Positions 34,965 through 44,009 of a DNA stretch of 64,000 bases are shown here, in pieces. Position 1 is the first letter of the stretch. Each line of letters opens with the position of its first letter. The translations under genes were made by a program, and so were the position numbers. This DNA is from Psychrobacter immobilis. GTDB lineage: Bacteria > Pseudomonadota > Gammaproteobacteria > Pseudomonadales > Moraxellaceae. The stretch spans positions 124,001 to 188,000 of the forward strand of contig NZ_CAJGZV010000001.1 in the NCBI RefSeq assembly GCF_904846065.1, given 5' to 3'. Under the pieces are notes generated by a model. It ran no database searches. It saw nothing but the letters and a program-made list of their open reading frames with translations, and was not told the DNA's origin.

Positions 34965-36167
34965 TTAGATAAGCGTTAAACACCATAATGAAGTGACTTC
35001 AGCACTGCGCGCGACATGTAGAGGATCAATATTATCTTGGCTGCGACCATGCTTAGGTTGGGTATCCAGACGATATTTTACTGCCAATCCAGCATCGGCA
35101 AACAAGCCTAATAACTCATCACGGGTGCGCAATTGCAGGTGCTCAGCTAAGTCCGACATTATTAACCAGAGCTCGCCGTGCTCAGCTAAGTGCTGTTTGG
35201 CACCTTGTAGAACGCCACGTAGCATCGCGCTCTTGGCATCATAGACGGCGTACTCAAGAGACGAGCTTGGCTTAGCAGGTAACCAAGGCGGATTGCAGAC
35301 AATCAGATTGGCGAGTGGGGCATCAGTCGGATATAAATCGGCTTGCTGCAATCGTACGGCAGGCAGCTCTAACCGTTTAAAGTTCTCGTTAGCACAGGCC
35401 AAAGCACGTGGATTCAAATCCGTTGCTATCACTTGCGGAACACCGCGCTGCGCTAAGATAATAGCCAGCAATCCCGTGCCAGTACCGATATCATAAGCGA
35501 CATCATAGCTCGCTGGTAACGGTGCATCGAGCAATAGCTGCACATACTCATGACGAGTTGGTGCAAAGACGCCATAATGTGGGAAAATTGATAATCCTAA
35601 GCTGTCTATTGGGACACCTTTTTCGCGCCATCCTGCTGCACCAAGTGCACCTTGCAAGTCACGAAATGACAGCACACAAGACTCATCCATTGCCTTATCT
35701 AGTGGGCCAAAAGCGGCTGTACAAGCTGCACTGACATCGGGGGCGCGGCGTAGTTGGCTGACATAACTGGCATCAAGCTCTAATAGCAAACGGCTCAATA
35801 TGCGCGAACGCTGCGCTTGCAGTTGGCGCTGCTGATGAAATAGATTAGGTATTTCTTTAGAGTTGCTTGAATCAGATTTTGTTGTAGATTTAGCCGCTTT
35901 TTTTGCTTTACGCAGCTCAGAGCGCTCATTGGTACGATCTATGCGACGACCGAGCGCTTGTAGCAACTGGCGTGCATTATGAAAGTCACCGCGCCACAGC
36001 AGTGAGCTGCCTTCGCAAGCCAAGCGGTAAGCATCATCTGCGGTCGTTGTATCATCGACCAATACAATGCGCGCAGGTGGCATATGATTGCTTTCAGACA
36101 ACCAAAGGGCATTACGTAGAGTCTCGTTTTCTTGCCATTGTACATACTGCTTTTCTGTTTGTAACAC
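34965..36167 (-). CDS. Class I SAM-dependent methyltransferase (HemK/PrmC-like small-domain type)
   Basis: A 400-residue protein. The C-terminal half is a methyltransferase domain: YDIGTGTGLLAIILAQRG (motif I), an acid at IATDLNPRALACANENF, and NPPW (motif IV) in VCNPPWLPAK, the signature of N-methyltransferases acting on glutamine, adenine or guanine amino groups. The ~190-residue N-terminal half is helical and basic and may bind the substrate (probably a nucleic acid or protein; not decidable here). It starts with GTG at 36167 behind a GGTAGG stretch. It is followed by xerD. Confidence 0.8.
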   Translation of the reverse strand: MLQTEKQYVQWQENETLRNALWLSESNHMPPARIVLVDDTTTADDAYRLACEGSSLLWRGDFHNARQLLQALGRRIDRTNERSELRKAKKAAKSTTKSDSSNSKEIPNLFHQQRQLQAQRSRILSRLLLELDASYVSQLRRAPDVSAACTAAFGPLDKAMDESCVLSFRDLQGALGAAGWREKGVPIDSLGLSIFPHYGVFAPTRHEYVQLLLDAPLPASYDVAYDIGTGTGLLAIILAQRGVPQVIATDLNPRALACANENFKRLELPAVRLQQADLYPTDAPLANLIVCNPPWLPAKPSSSLEYAVYDAKSAMLRGVLQGAKQHLAEHGELWLIMSDLAEHLQLRTRDELLGLFADAGLAVKYRLDTQPKHGRSQDNIDPLHVARSAEVTSLWCLTLI

Positions 36168-36287
36168 GTAATAGCCTACCTTTTGTGAAAGATACTTCGC
36201 TTAAAATGCAAAGATACCTTTATATTGTTTATTGCGCTGTCAATGTTGTGCTGTGATCAATGCTTTGCTGCGGTAACTTGAGTGCAT

Positions 36288-36623
36288 TTAAGCGCTTTTT
36301 TTCTTAACCAGATAACGATAAAGCGTGGCGCTGATTGGTGCATCCTCATTGCCAGCGACCATTATTTCATCGGGATCGACGTTTAGATTTATATTCTCAG
36401 CAAGCGTTTCTTGCTGCACAAGCTCATGTCCCAAATGACGACAAAAATTAGGAATGTCACGAGTGGTGGCTGGGTCGGTGGCGAGTATTTCAATCACCTC
36501 GCCAGCATCAGCGTTGCGGATGGTTCGATGCAGCATCATGACAGGCTCAGGGCAAATCAGCCCTTGAGTGTCTAAATGATGATTGATCGTCGTTTGTATG
36601 GTAGAAGTGCTCATAGTAGTCAT
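36288..36623 (-). CDS. tusA: Sulfur carrier protein TusA
   Basis: A TusA-family protein with the signature [23 protein letters not shown]: the Cys of CPEP is the persulfide-carrying residue. [20 protein letters not shown] follows, as in E. coli TusA. TusA relays sulfur from IscS to TusBCD for 2-thiouridine at U34 of tRNA Lys, Glu and Gln. At 111 residues it is about 30 longer than E. coli TusA (81), owing to an acidic insertion ([21 protein letters not shown]) before the final YRYLVKK. The start may be at 36623 or three codons later. Confidence 0.92.
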   Translation of the reverse strand: MTTMSTSTIQTTINHHLDTQGLICPEPVMMLHRTIRNADAGEVIEILATDPATTRDIPNFCRHLGHELVQQETLAENINLNVDPDEIMVAGNEDAPISATLYRYLVKKKSA

Positions 36624-36674
36624 TTAAATCGATAATATAAGGTAAAAGTTTTTTGCGTCATTTATAAGTATGCT

Positions 36675-37154
36675 TTACGCTTCTTCAGCGGTTTCAGTGT
36701 CTTTTTCTGCTTCTAGAAAATTAAAAAAGCGCTTAAAGCTCACTTTAAATAAAAACGCCACACCTAGCCAACAAGATAAGCCTAACCAGGCGGTATCAGC
36801 GAATAATAAGCCACCAATCAATATGATGGTCGATACGCCAATGCTCATGGCAATCATCGACGCTTGGTTTAATCGATAACGATAAATCACCAGCGCATCA
36901 TAAATAGTAATAGGAATCGTAAGCGCAACCAAGGCATAAGGCAAGTTATAGAAAAGTTGATAAAGCAGTTGATTGTCATGAAAGGCTTTGATACTGGCAA
37001 TGGTGCCAAAGACCATAAAGGCGAGAATAGCGGCATAAATGAGATAAATCGCTATTTGATTCGCTCGCTGTGCGCCTTTGATACGGGCGATGGCAAGCGG
37101 CGCAAAACCATGTTGCGATTTGTTTTGCAGGGAGTGGTCTGAGACAGTGGTCAT
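36675..37154 (-). CDS. Predicted four-helix inner-membrane protein
   Basis: A 159-residue protein with four hydrophobic segments: IAIYLIYAAILAFMVFGTIA, LFYNLPYALVALTIPITIYDALVIY, MIAMSIGVSTIILIGGLLFA and WLGLSCWLGVAFLF. The N-terminus is basic and the C-terminus ends in an acidic helix (NFLEAEKDTETAEEA). I do not recognise the family. It is flanked by tusA and ruvX on the same strand but with gaps of 50-90 nt, which says little about function. Confidence 0.7.
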   Translation of the reverse strand: MTTVSDHSLQNKSQHGFAPLAIARIKGAQRANQIAIYLIYAAILAFMVFGTIASIKAFHDNQLLYQLFYNLPYALVALTIPITIYDALVIYRYRLNQASMIAMSIGVSTIILIGGLLFADTAWLGLSCWLGVAFLFKVSFKRFFNFLEAEKDTETAEEA

Positions 37155-37246
37155 AATAATCAGGTATTTATCCGTGTAGAGTGACGATATGTCAGAATTG
37201 GCAGTGTTTTAATTAAGAGTGCTTTAACAGCAGGTTTATCGCTGAT

Positions 37247-37777
37247 TTAATCGGCTTTGATAGCGTCGATGGCGATACTGCTACTGGGATCAGCGAAATA
37301 AGTCGACATCAGAATGCAGGCAGAGATGTCGTCAATTGGGTCGCGTTCATGCTTAATCCAACCATTATCCCACGCGATCTCACGCGCTGCCACTGAGGTT
37401 AGACGCTCATCACAAAGGCTCACAACCACTGGTAGATGCTGTTCCATGACTCGATGCGCTAGACGACGAGCGAATTTATGCGCACGCTTAGACAGCATTG
37501 AGCTGCTGCCATCCATATTAAGTGGCAACCCAACCACCACTTTTGCCACGCCCCAGACTTTGATAATACCGAGCAGATTGTCCCAATCAGGCTGACCATT
37601 ATTCATCGCTAAAATATCAAAGGCACGCGCAGTCTCGGTAATGGTATTACCCAGCGCCATGCCCATCTTTTTTACCCCGTAATCGAGCGCCAAAATAAGA
37701 TGAGGCTTAATAGCGGGTTCCGCCACAGTAGTGTCAGCAGTTTCGATTTTAATGCTCGTATCAGACTCTACCATCAT
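37247..37777 (-). CDS. ruvX: Holliday-junction resolvase-like RuvX (YqgF)
   Basis: A 176-residue RNase H-fold protein. Active-site acids: Asp32 in LALDYGVKKMG, an acid pair in DERLTS and Asp residues in DPIDDISACILM. VVGLPLNMDGS is the conserved family core. YqgF is thought to process pre-16S rRNA 5' ends and/or act on junctions. A 25-residue variable N-terminal extension precedes the fold. AGGAAG lies before the ATG at 37777. yqgE is directly upstream on the same strand, the conserved yqgE-yqgF pair. Confidence 0.93.
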   Translation of the reverse strand: MMVESDTSIKIETADTTVAEPAIKPHLILALDYGVKKMGMALGNTITETARAFDILAMNNGQPDWDNLLGIIKVWGVAKVVVGLPLNMDGSSSMLSKRAHKFARRLAHRVMEQHLPVVVSLCDERLTSVAAREIAWDNGWIKHERDPIDDISACILMSTYFADPSSSIAIDAIKAD

Positions 37778-37865
37778 TATGCATACTTCCTATTTCTATT
37801 GGGCGTGATTCATTTAGCTTAACGGCTTTAATTTAAATGGATAATTTAACAATCATAACCAATTA

Positions 37866-38429
37866 TTAAGCATGACCAATATCACTACTAAGGTAATCAA
37901 AGTTCACCCCAATCTTATCCGCGGCAATTTGCCAGCGTTCTTCGAATGGTGTATCAAACAATAAATTTAGATCAGCAGGACAGACCAGCCAATCGCCATT
38001 ATTTAGCTCTTGATCGAGCTGTTTTTTACCCCAGCTGGCATGACCCAAGCACAGCTGATAGTGACCAACGCCTTGACCTGCGGCGATACGCTTAAGGATA
38101 TCTTGACTGGTGGTAATACAGACGTTTTCTGAGATTGCAAAAGACGATGCCCATTCTGGTTGACCCGTATGCAGCACAAAGCCAACCTCTGGATACATCG
38201 GGCCACCCTCTAATGCTACATCTTCCATCACTTGCGCATCCGTCACTTCAATGTCTAAATCTTCTAGCAGTTTGCCCACGCGTGCCTGCTCTAATGGACG
38301 ATTGACCATCAGACCAAGTGCGCCGTGTTTATCATGACGACAGATATAAATCAGCGCCTGCTCAAACCGTGGGTCTGACAGTTCTGGTGCCGCGATTAAG
38401 AAATGATGGGTCAAATTGGCTTTAGACAT
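37866..38429 (-). CDS. yqgE: YqgE/AlgH family protein
   Basis: A 187-residue protein of UPF0301: [26 protein letters not shown] near the start, [27 protein letters not shown] and [20 protein letters not shown]. Sequence order and length match E. coli YqgE and P. aeruginosa AlgH. The biochemical function is unknown; AlgH was linked to alginate control. Its pairing with ruvX is conserved. Confidence 0.93.
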   Translation of the reverse strand: MSKANLTHHFLIAAPELSDPRFEQALIYICRHDKHGALGLMVNRPLEQARVGKLLEDLDIEVTDAQVMEDVALEGGPMYPEVGFVLHTGQPEWASSFAISENVCITTSQDILKRIAAGQGVGHYQLCLGHASWGKKQLDQELNNGDWLVCPADLNLLFDTPFEERWQIAADKIGVNFDYLSSDIGHA

Positions 38430-38576
38430 AGAGACAAACGCACCCTAATATTGAAGGTAAAATAACAGAAATGACACACCACTATATGGCGATACTGAGG
38501 TAAAAATCAACCAAAGCAAATATTTAGCAGTGATGAGACACAGCGCTGCACAACTGGTTGATGAATGACCAAGCCT

Positions 38577-40256
38577 TTATTTCACATCGGTTAATAAACT
38601 ACGCGCATGGTCGCGAGTGACGTCAGTGATGATCACACCGCCAGACATGCGTGCCAGCTCGTCGACTTGCGCGCTATCAGTCAGTATTAATAGCGCGCTT
38701 TCGGTCTGCTCGTCATGATGCTTTTGTACCAAAATATGCTGATGCGCTTGCGCTGCGACTTGTGCTTGGTGAGTAATGGCAAGCAGTTGCTGCGTCTGCC
38801 CAAGCGCGCGTAGTAGCTCACCGACCACTTGCGCCGTGCCGCCACTGATACCGACATCGACTTCATCAAATACTAGCATCGGCTTGGCGGCATTATTATC
38901 GGCATTGGTCGCTTGCAGTACTTGCATCACCAGTGCCATTCGTGACAGCTCACCGCCTGAGGCAATCTTATGTAGCGGCTGCATCGGCATACCGACATTG
39001 GCGCTAAATAATAAATCAATATCATAGCAACCTTGTGCATTATAGTGGCTCGGCTCGATCTTCTTGGTAAAGACAAACTCGCAGCGGGCATTGGGTAGCG
39101 CAAGCGGTTGTAATTGCTTAATCAGTTGTTTACTGACAATTGGTGCAGCTTTAGTGCGTTCTTTGTTTAACTGAGTGGCTAATGTTAGATATTCTTGCCA
39201 AGCCTGTTCAATTTGAGCAGCCATCGCATCGCTACTGGGCTCGTTCTCTAATTGTTCTAATTGTATCTCCCAGCCTTTTGCTTCCTCAATTAAATCACTG
39301 GCTGGCAAGCTGTGCTTTCGTGATAAACGATGTCCTAAGCTGATAAGACTGTCTAATGTCTGCAAACGCTCAGGATCAGGCAACTGTTGCTCAGCATAAT
39401 CTGACAGTAAGCCTGTTACCTCAGTAATTTGTTGTTGTGCTAAATGTAGTTGCTCGGAGGCTTGCTCAAAGGTTTGACTGACACTCATTTGGTTATCACA
39501 AAGCTTAATCGCTTGTCCAAGCAAGGTCATAACATCTGGCTCATCCGTGTCATTGTCGAGCAGATGTAAGCCATGGCTGGCCTCTTGCATCAGTGCTTCT
39601 ATATTAGACAGCTCTTCGTGCTCTGCTTCAACTTCTGCATAATCAACCGCCAATAATGGCGCAATATCAGCAAGTTGGCTTTGCAATAGTTGAATACGGT
39701 CTTGGCGCTGAGCCTCACGGCTCGCAATATCGTCAGCACGGCGTTTGAGCTGCTGGTAAGCTTGATAGCTACTGGCAGTTTGTATAGCTAATGGCGTGAT
39801 TTGTGCCATCTCGTCGAGCCATTGCACCACAAACTGCGGCTTGAGGAGCGCTTGCTGAGCGTGCTGACTATGGATATTGACCAGCAATGCACCTAAGCTT
39901 TTGAGCTCCGCCAAGCTGACAGGCGTGCCATTTAACCAAGCTTTTGAGCGTCCGGTATTGCTGAGCTGACGACGAATTAGGACTTCAGGTTCTTCTAATG
40001 GTCGATCATTTTTAGCGAACCACTCAGCGATGACATTGTTATGCTCCACATCAAACTGCGCATAAATATCGGCTTGCGCCGCCCCGTGTCTGACCATTGC
40101 ACTGTCTGCGCGCTCACCAACACATAAAGACAGTGCATCGAGTAATAGCGATTTGCCAGCACCGGTCTCACCCGTGATGACATTGAAGCCTTCAGCCACA
40201 CTCAGCTCATGCTGAGCGATCAACGCAAACTGATGTAAAGTTAATGATACTAGCAT
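38577..40256 (-). CDS. recN: DNA repair protein RecN
   Basis: A 559-residue SMC-like protein from the ATG at 40256, with GAGAGGCG upstream. Walker A GETGAGKS (29-36) near the N-terminus, a long central coiled-coil region rich in Gln/Glu/Leu (about 150-390), then SGGELSRMALVMQ (signature) and LVFDEVDVGISGGTA (Walker B) at the C-terminus. RecN promotes cohesion and early steps of double-strand break repair. There is no LexA-type box that I can see upstream. It is monocistronic or the first gene of the yqgE-ruvX run. Confidence 0.96.
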   Translation of the reverse strand: MLVSLTLHQFALIAQHELSVAEGFNVITGETGAGKSLLLDALSLCVGERADSAMVRHGAAQADIYAQFDVEHNNVIAEWFAKNDRPLEEPEVLIRRQLSNTGRSKAWLNGTPVSLAELKSLGALLVNIHSQHAQQALLKPQFVVQWLDEMAQITPLAIQTASSYQAYQQLKRRADDIASREAQRQDRIQLLQSQLADIAPLLAVDYAEVEAEHEELSNIEALMQEASHGLHLLDNDTDEPDVMTLLGQAIKLCDNQMSVSQTFEQASEQLHLAQQQITEVTGLLSDYAEQQLPDPERLQTLDSLISLGHRLSRKHSLPASDLIEEAKGWEIQLEQLENEPSSDAMAAQIEQAWQEYLTLATQLNKERTKAAPIVSKQLIKQLQPLALPNARCEFVFTKKIEPSHYNAQGCYDIDLLFSANVGMPMQPLHKIASGGELSRMALVMQVLQATNADNNAAKPMLVFDEVDVGISGGTAQVVGELLRALGQTQQLLAITHQAQVAAQAHQHILVQKHHDEQTESALLILTDSAQVDELARMSGGVIITDVTRDHARSLLTDVK

Positions 40257-40989
40257 CAACGCCTCTCATGACAGACAATAGACTTCATATACATCTCAAG
40301 AAGCCATATATAAAATAGGGTAGATAAGGGAGTGAAATTATTCATTTAACCGTGTTAATGAGATAAATGTTATAGGCAAATAGTATGATGTTAAACGCGC
40401 TTAAATACAAACTTTCAGGCACTGTATAATAGAATTTATTCTTGGAAGATTACCATAAAGCTATCAAAAACTGGCAATGAGTCGTCATCATAATATTCAC
40501 AATATCAATCATTAAGATGACTAAGCCTGTCAAAATGATGGCGTTAGACTAAGAATGGTTGCGGATCAAATGTATAAAAAAAGCCCCATTATAGTGATAA
40601 GGTGCTGACTCAAAAAAAGATGAGTAAGTAAGTTTAAGATTCGCATCAAACAGCATTTTCCTAGTCGCTTTAACAAACTTTATAGATATAATGTGGTAGC
40701 ATAATCTCACATAATGATAAACTCTTCTGATTAGATTAGTACGGTGTAATACACGATAACGAGTCATAATTTTGTAAAATGATAGGCGTATAGTTGGAAG
40801 AGTATGCCACTCGGTCATTATTCTAAAGTATTTTCATAGAACCTGTGGCTAGCTTTAGCGCACAGATATCTAGTATAGAAGGATACAGTACGTAGTACAG
40901 AGGTGTCGGTTAACGACGCAACTCTGGCGGTACTCTAACCAATTACTTATTTTTTAGTTTCGTAATGATTATTTGATAAGGAAGCCACT
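40257..40989. other. Divergent intergenic region recN / ppnP
   Basis: There are 733 bases without a convincing gene. A minus-strand open frame at 40549-40818 (89 codons) has no family resemblance, no ribosome site and odd composition. The recN and ppnP promoters lie here, but I cannot place them. An unannotated small RNA is possible. Confidence 0.45.
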
Positions 40990-41325
40990 ATGACAGCGGC
41001 GCAATTTACTAATGTAACAGTCAATGCTCAAGCGACGGTATCTTATGATGGTCGTTGTTCAAGCCACACTATTATGTTCGAAGATGGTCGACATAAAACA
41101 TTGGGCGTTATCTTGCCTTGTGATAATTTGGTTGAGCATTACCATTTTAGCACCAATACCTCCGAGCGTATCGAAATCACGGGCGGTGAGTGTGAGGTCA
41201 AAATTAATGGTGATGAAGAATTCAGCTATTACCGCGCTGGTCAATCATTCGTGGTTGAAGGCAATAGTGGTTTTAATCTGCGGACAGAAGAAATTGTTCA
41301 ATATATCTGCCACTTAGAAGGGTAA
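40990..41325 (+). CDS. ppnP: Pyrimidine/purine nucleoside phosphorylase PpnP
   Basis: A 111-residue cupin-type protein of the PpnP (YaiE, DUF1255) family: FEDGRHKTLGVILP, then SERIEITGGECEVKING, YYRAGQSFVVEGNSGFNL and a terminal EIVQYICHLEG. PpnP enzymes phosphorolyse many nucleosides to base and (deoxy)ribose 1-phosphate. A 15-residue extension before the core is unusual against the 94-residue E. coli protein. AAGGAAG precedes the ATG. It has its own terminator, so it is monocistronic. Confidence 0.93.
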   Translation: MTAAQFTNVTVNAQATVSYDGRCSSHTIMFEDGRHKTLGVILPCDNLVEHYHFSTNTSERIEITGGECEVKINGDEEFSYYRAGQSFVVEGNSGFNLRTEEIVQYICHLEG

Positions 41326-41381
41326 GTTTGCTAAAGCTGTTATTAAGTGATTGATGACAGCAAAAAGCCTTTTACTCAAAA

Positions 41382-41418
41382 AAAGAAAAACCTTATCGGA
41401 TTGGTAAGGTTTTTCTTT
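41382..41418 (+). terminator. ppnP terminator
   Basis: AAAGAAAAACCTTA and TAAGGTTTTTCTTT form a 14-bp stem with a 9-nt loop, followed by TT. Confidence 0.85.
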
Positions 41419-41537
41419 TTCTGCTGATATTATTTATATGCAGATATCCATTTATTGATACAATTACTGTCATCTCTTTTTATCGCCTAGTTTTTATCAT
41501 ATAGCGCGATACCCACTTTATAATCAATAGGCCTATT

Positions 41538-42308
41538 ATGGCAAAACCTACCTATTTTTATGGCATTCATGCGATTGATGCCTTACTCGAATATCGTCCT
41601 TTAGATGGGCTAAGCTTGTTTGTGCAGCAAGGTCGTGAGACTGATAGCCATGTACAAGCGATTATGGCGCAAGCACGTGACAATGGTATCAGTATCCAAC
41701 CCACGCAAAAAGACAAACTCACGCAATTGTGTGGCAGCCCGCAGCACCAAGGTGTGGTGCTGAATGCGCGTCCTTTAGGATTTGCTGATGAAGGCTTGCT
41801 TGCTACCCTTGCTGGGCGTGACCAATGCTTATTATTGGTCTTAGATCAAATTACGGATGCACATAACTTTGGTGCTTGCTTGCGTACCGCAGTGGCGATG
41901 GGTGTGGATGCCGTGGTTTGTCCGAAACATCATGCGGCAAGTCTGACACCAACAGTGGCTAAAGTATCAGTCGGTGCAGCAGAGATGATGCCGATTATTA
42001 GTGTTACCAATCTGGCACGTACGCTCACGCAAATCAAAAATGCTGGGGTATTTGTGTTTGGTACAGCGCTTAATGCGGATGCCAAACCCATTCATGCTGC
42101 TGATCTGACTGGCAAAACAGCCATTATCATGGGTTCAGAAGGTGAGGGGATGCGTCGCCTGACTATGGAGAGCTGTGATGAGCTGGTGTATATTCCGATG
42201 TCAGGAAATGAGCATGGCAACCTTCAAAGTCTAAATGTGAGTGTTGCCACTGGTATGGCGCTATATGAAGTCAATCGACAGCGTACTTTAGCTGCTGGGC
42301 AAGCTTAA
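41538..42308 (+). CDS. rlmB: 23S rRNA (guanosine-2251-2'-O)-methyltransferase RlmB
   Basis: A 256-residue SPOUT methyltransferase. The N-terminal substrate-binding domain (about 1-80, YFYGIHAIDALLE) is followed by the knotted domain with NFGACLRTAVAMG (motif 1), IIMGSEGEGMRRL (motif 2) and IPMSGNEHGNLQSLNVSVATG (motif 3), the order for TrmH/RlmB. It methylates the 2'-OH of G2251 in the P-loop of 23S rRNA. Its 3' end overlaps the convergent coaE by 38 nt. Confidence 0.95.
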   Translation: MAKPTYFYGIHAIDALLEYRPLDGLSLFVQQGRETDSHVQAIMAQARDNGISIQPTQKDKLTQLCGSPQHQGVVLNARPLGFADEGLLATLAGRDQCLLLVLDQITDAHNFGACLRTAVAMGVDAVVCPKHHAASLTPTVAKVSVGAAEMMPIISVTNLARTLTQIKNAGVFVFGTALNADAKPIHAADLTGKTAIIMGSEGEGMRRLTMESCDELVYIPMSGNEHGNLQSLNVSVATGMALYEVNRQRTLAAGQA

Positions 42309-42957
42309 GATATTCTTGGTGTAATGGCGCTAATTGCACATACAGAGCCGCAAGATCACTTTCGTTGAGCACCACATCATCTGCATGACGATTACGCTCT
42401 TCGCGGCTCAGCTGATTCACCATGATGGCTTTGATTTTTTGTATGCTTTGTTCGTCGCGCTGACTGGCACGCGCAATCTGCGTATCTTCGGTGGCATCCA
42501 TTACTAAGATACGTTGGCATAAATTGGCAAGCCCTGCTTCTGCTGCTTCAATAAGTAAAGGCGCTGACAATATCACGTAAGGCGAAGTACTGGTTGCCAA
42601 CTGTGCTTTTGCTGCTTCGCGTATCGCTGGGTGAGTGATTGCTTCTAACTCAATCAATGCCTCAGGATGTGAAAAGACGTGCGTTCTTACTGCCACTCGA
42701 TCCATTGATCCATCACTATTCAACACCCAATCACCAAATTTTTTCTGGATTTTGTGCAGAGTGTTGCTACCTTTAGCGACGACTTCATGGGCAATCACAT
42801 CCGCATCGATAATATCAATGCCTTGCTCAGCGAACCAAGCACTCGCAGCGGACTTACCACTACCGATACCACCCGTTAAGCCAACTACTAAAGTTTTGCT
42901 TTTCTTTTGCGGGGTCTGGGGCTTATGAGAATAAGGTGAAAATGATTGTTTTGACAT
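42271..42957 (-). CDS. coaE: Dephospho-CoA kinase CoaE
   Basis: A 228-residue P-loop kinase: GLTGGIGSGKS (26-36), DADVIAHEVV, and a C-terminal EERNRHADDVVLNESDL region. It phosphorylates the 3'-OH of dephospho-CoA, the last step of CoA synthesis. A Lys/Pro-rich N-terminal stretch (about 20 residues) precedes the fold. The order pilB-pilC-pilD-coaE is conserved in the gammaproteobacteria, and coaE is 124 nt after pilD. yacG, which often follows coaE, is replaced here by the convergent rlmB. Confidence 0.95.
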   Translation of the reverse strand: MSKQSFSPYSHKPQTPQKKSKTLVVGLTGGIGSGKSAASAWFAEQGIDIIDADVIAHEVVAKGSNTLHKIQKKFGDWVLNSDGSMDRVAVRTHVFSHPEALIELEAITHPAIREAAKAQLATSTSPYVILSAPLLIEAAEAGLANLCQRILVMDATEDTQIARASQRDEQSIQKIKAIMVNQLSREERNRHADDVVLNESDLAALYVQLAPLHQEYLKLAQQLKYAVD

Positions 42958-43006
42958 AATAATGACTTATCTGCTCGATATAATGACAGTGATGGTTATA
43001 AGCTAA

Positions 43007-43072
43007 GAAAGTATTTTGGTGCCTATTTTAAGATTTGGTGTCTGTTTAAAAAGGAGTGACCGAAATACTTTC
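43007..43072. other. Stem-loop between pilD and coaE
   Basis: GAAAGTATTTTGG (43007-43019) and CCGAAATACTTTC (43060-43072) are a 13-base inverted repeat with one G-U-compatible mismatch, separated by 40 nt. It is not a classical terminator. It could be a processing site or protected mRNA end in the pil-coaE transcript. Confidence 0.5.
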
Positions 43073-43081
43073 TAGGACAAT

Positions 43082-43984
43082 TTAGTAAGTATACATGCCG
43101 AGATACCAGTTGACGATATCTGAGCCATATAATAAAGCAACAATACCAGCGATAGCGATATAAGGACCAAAGGCAAACGGCTTGCTTTCACCCTGCTTCT
43201 TCATCAAAATAATCCCAACAATTGAGCCTAATAGAGAAGACAATAAAATAATCAATGGCAACATCATGGGCCCAAGCCAAGCACCTAATACTGCCAATAA
43301 TTTGAAATCTCCCTGCCCCATACCATGCTTTTTAGTGATTAGATAAAATATCTTAACCACTATCCACAATGACAAAAACCCTAGCAATAAGCCCCAAATT
43401 GACTGGGTAGGTGAGACAAACCAGCCTTGTGAATTCACTGCTAATCCTAAACCCGCTAATGGAAAGGTCAAGCGATCAGGCAGTAATTGGGTATCAAAAT
43501 CAATACCGGTTAATGCAACCAGCGTCCATACCAAAATCAGGGCTGACAAGCCAGCTGCAGTTACGTCAAACTGATAAATCACTAACATTGATAGTAGGGC
43601 TGTTGCTAGCTCAACCAGTGGATAACGCAGTCCAATCGCTGCTTTACATTCTGAGCAACGGCCACGTAGTATTAACCAGCTAATTAACGGTATGTTTTCG
43701 TACCACTTTATTTTGTGGGCGCAATGAGGGCAGCGTGAGGCTGGTCGACTCAAAGTAATCGGCTGGTCAGCCGCTACGATATTTGTTAGGGGCAGAGTGT
43801 GTCCGCGAGGCATATCTGCTTGTTCTGACATAAACTGGCTGCACTCTTGTCGCCAGCTATAAACCATCATCAGCGGAATACGGTGAATCACCACATTTAA
43901 AAAACTGCCAACGCAAAGACCTAGCAGGCCGAATATGCCTAAAGCGATAGGCATATTGTCTTGTAATAACTCTATAAATTGCAT
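43082..43984 (-). CDS. pilD: Type IV prepilin peptidase/N-methyltransferase PilD
   Basis: A 300-residue inner-membrane aspartic protease from the ATG at 43984, with AAAGGACAG upstream. The N-terminal cytosolic loop has two CxxC pairs (Cys85/88 and Cys110/113 in CPHC and CSEC) that bind zinc. The catalytic aspartates are in GIDFDTQLLPD and GQGDFK (GxGD). About eight membrane segments. It cleaves and N-methylates prepilins, and would also serve any type II secretion system. It lies 25 nt downstream of pilC. Confidence 0.95.
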   Translation of the reverse strand: MQFIELLQDNMPIALGIFGLLGLCVGSFLNVVIHRIPLMMVYSWRQECSQFMSEQADMPRGHTLPLTNIVAADQPITLSRPASRCPHCAHKIKWYENIPLISWLILRGRCSECKAAIGLRYPLVELATALLSMLVIYQFDVTAAGLSALILVWTLVALTGIDFDTQLLPDRLTFPLAGLGLAVNSQGWFVSPTQSIWGLLLGFLSLWIVVKIFYLITKKHGMGQGDFKLLAVLGAWLGPMMLPLIILLSSLLGSIVGIILMKKQGESKPFAFGPYIAIAGIVALLYGSDIVNWYLGMYTY

Positions 43985-44009
43985 GAACAAGCTGTCCTTT
44001 AAATAGCTT

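Noticed and set aside
40549..40818. 89-codon minus-strand open frame upstream of ppnP
   Set aside because: No ribosome site, no recognisable motif, many rare-type residues (His, Tyr, Ile, Arg runs) as in translated AT-rich intergenic DNA.
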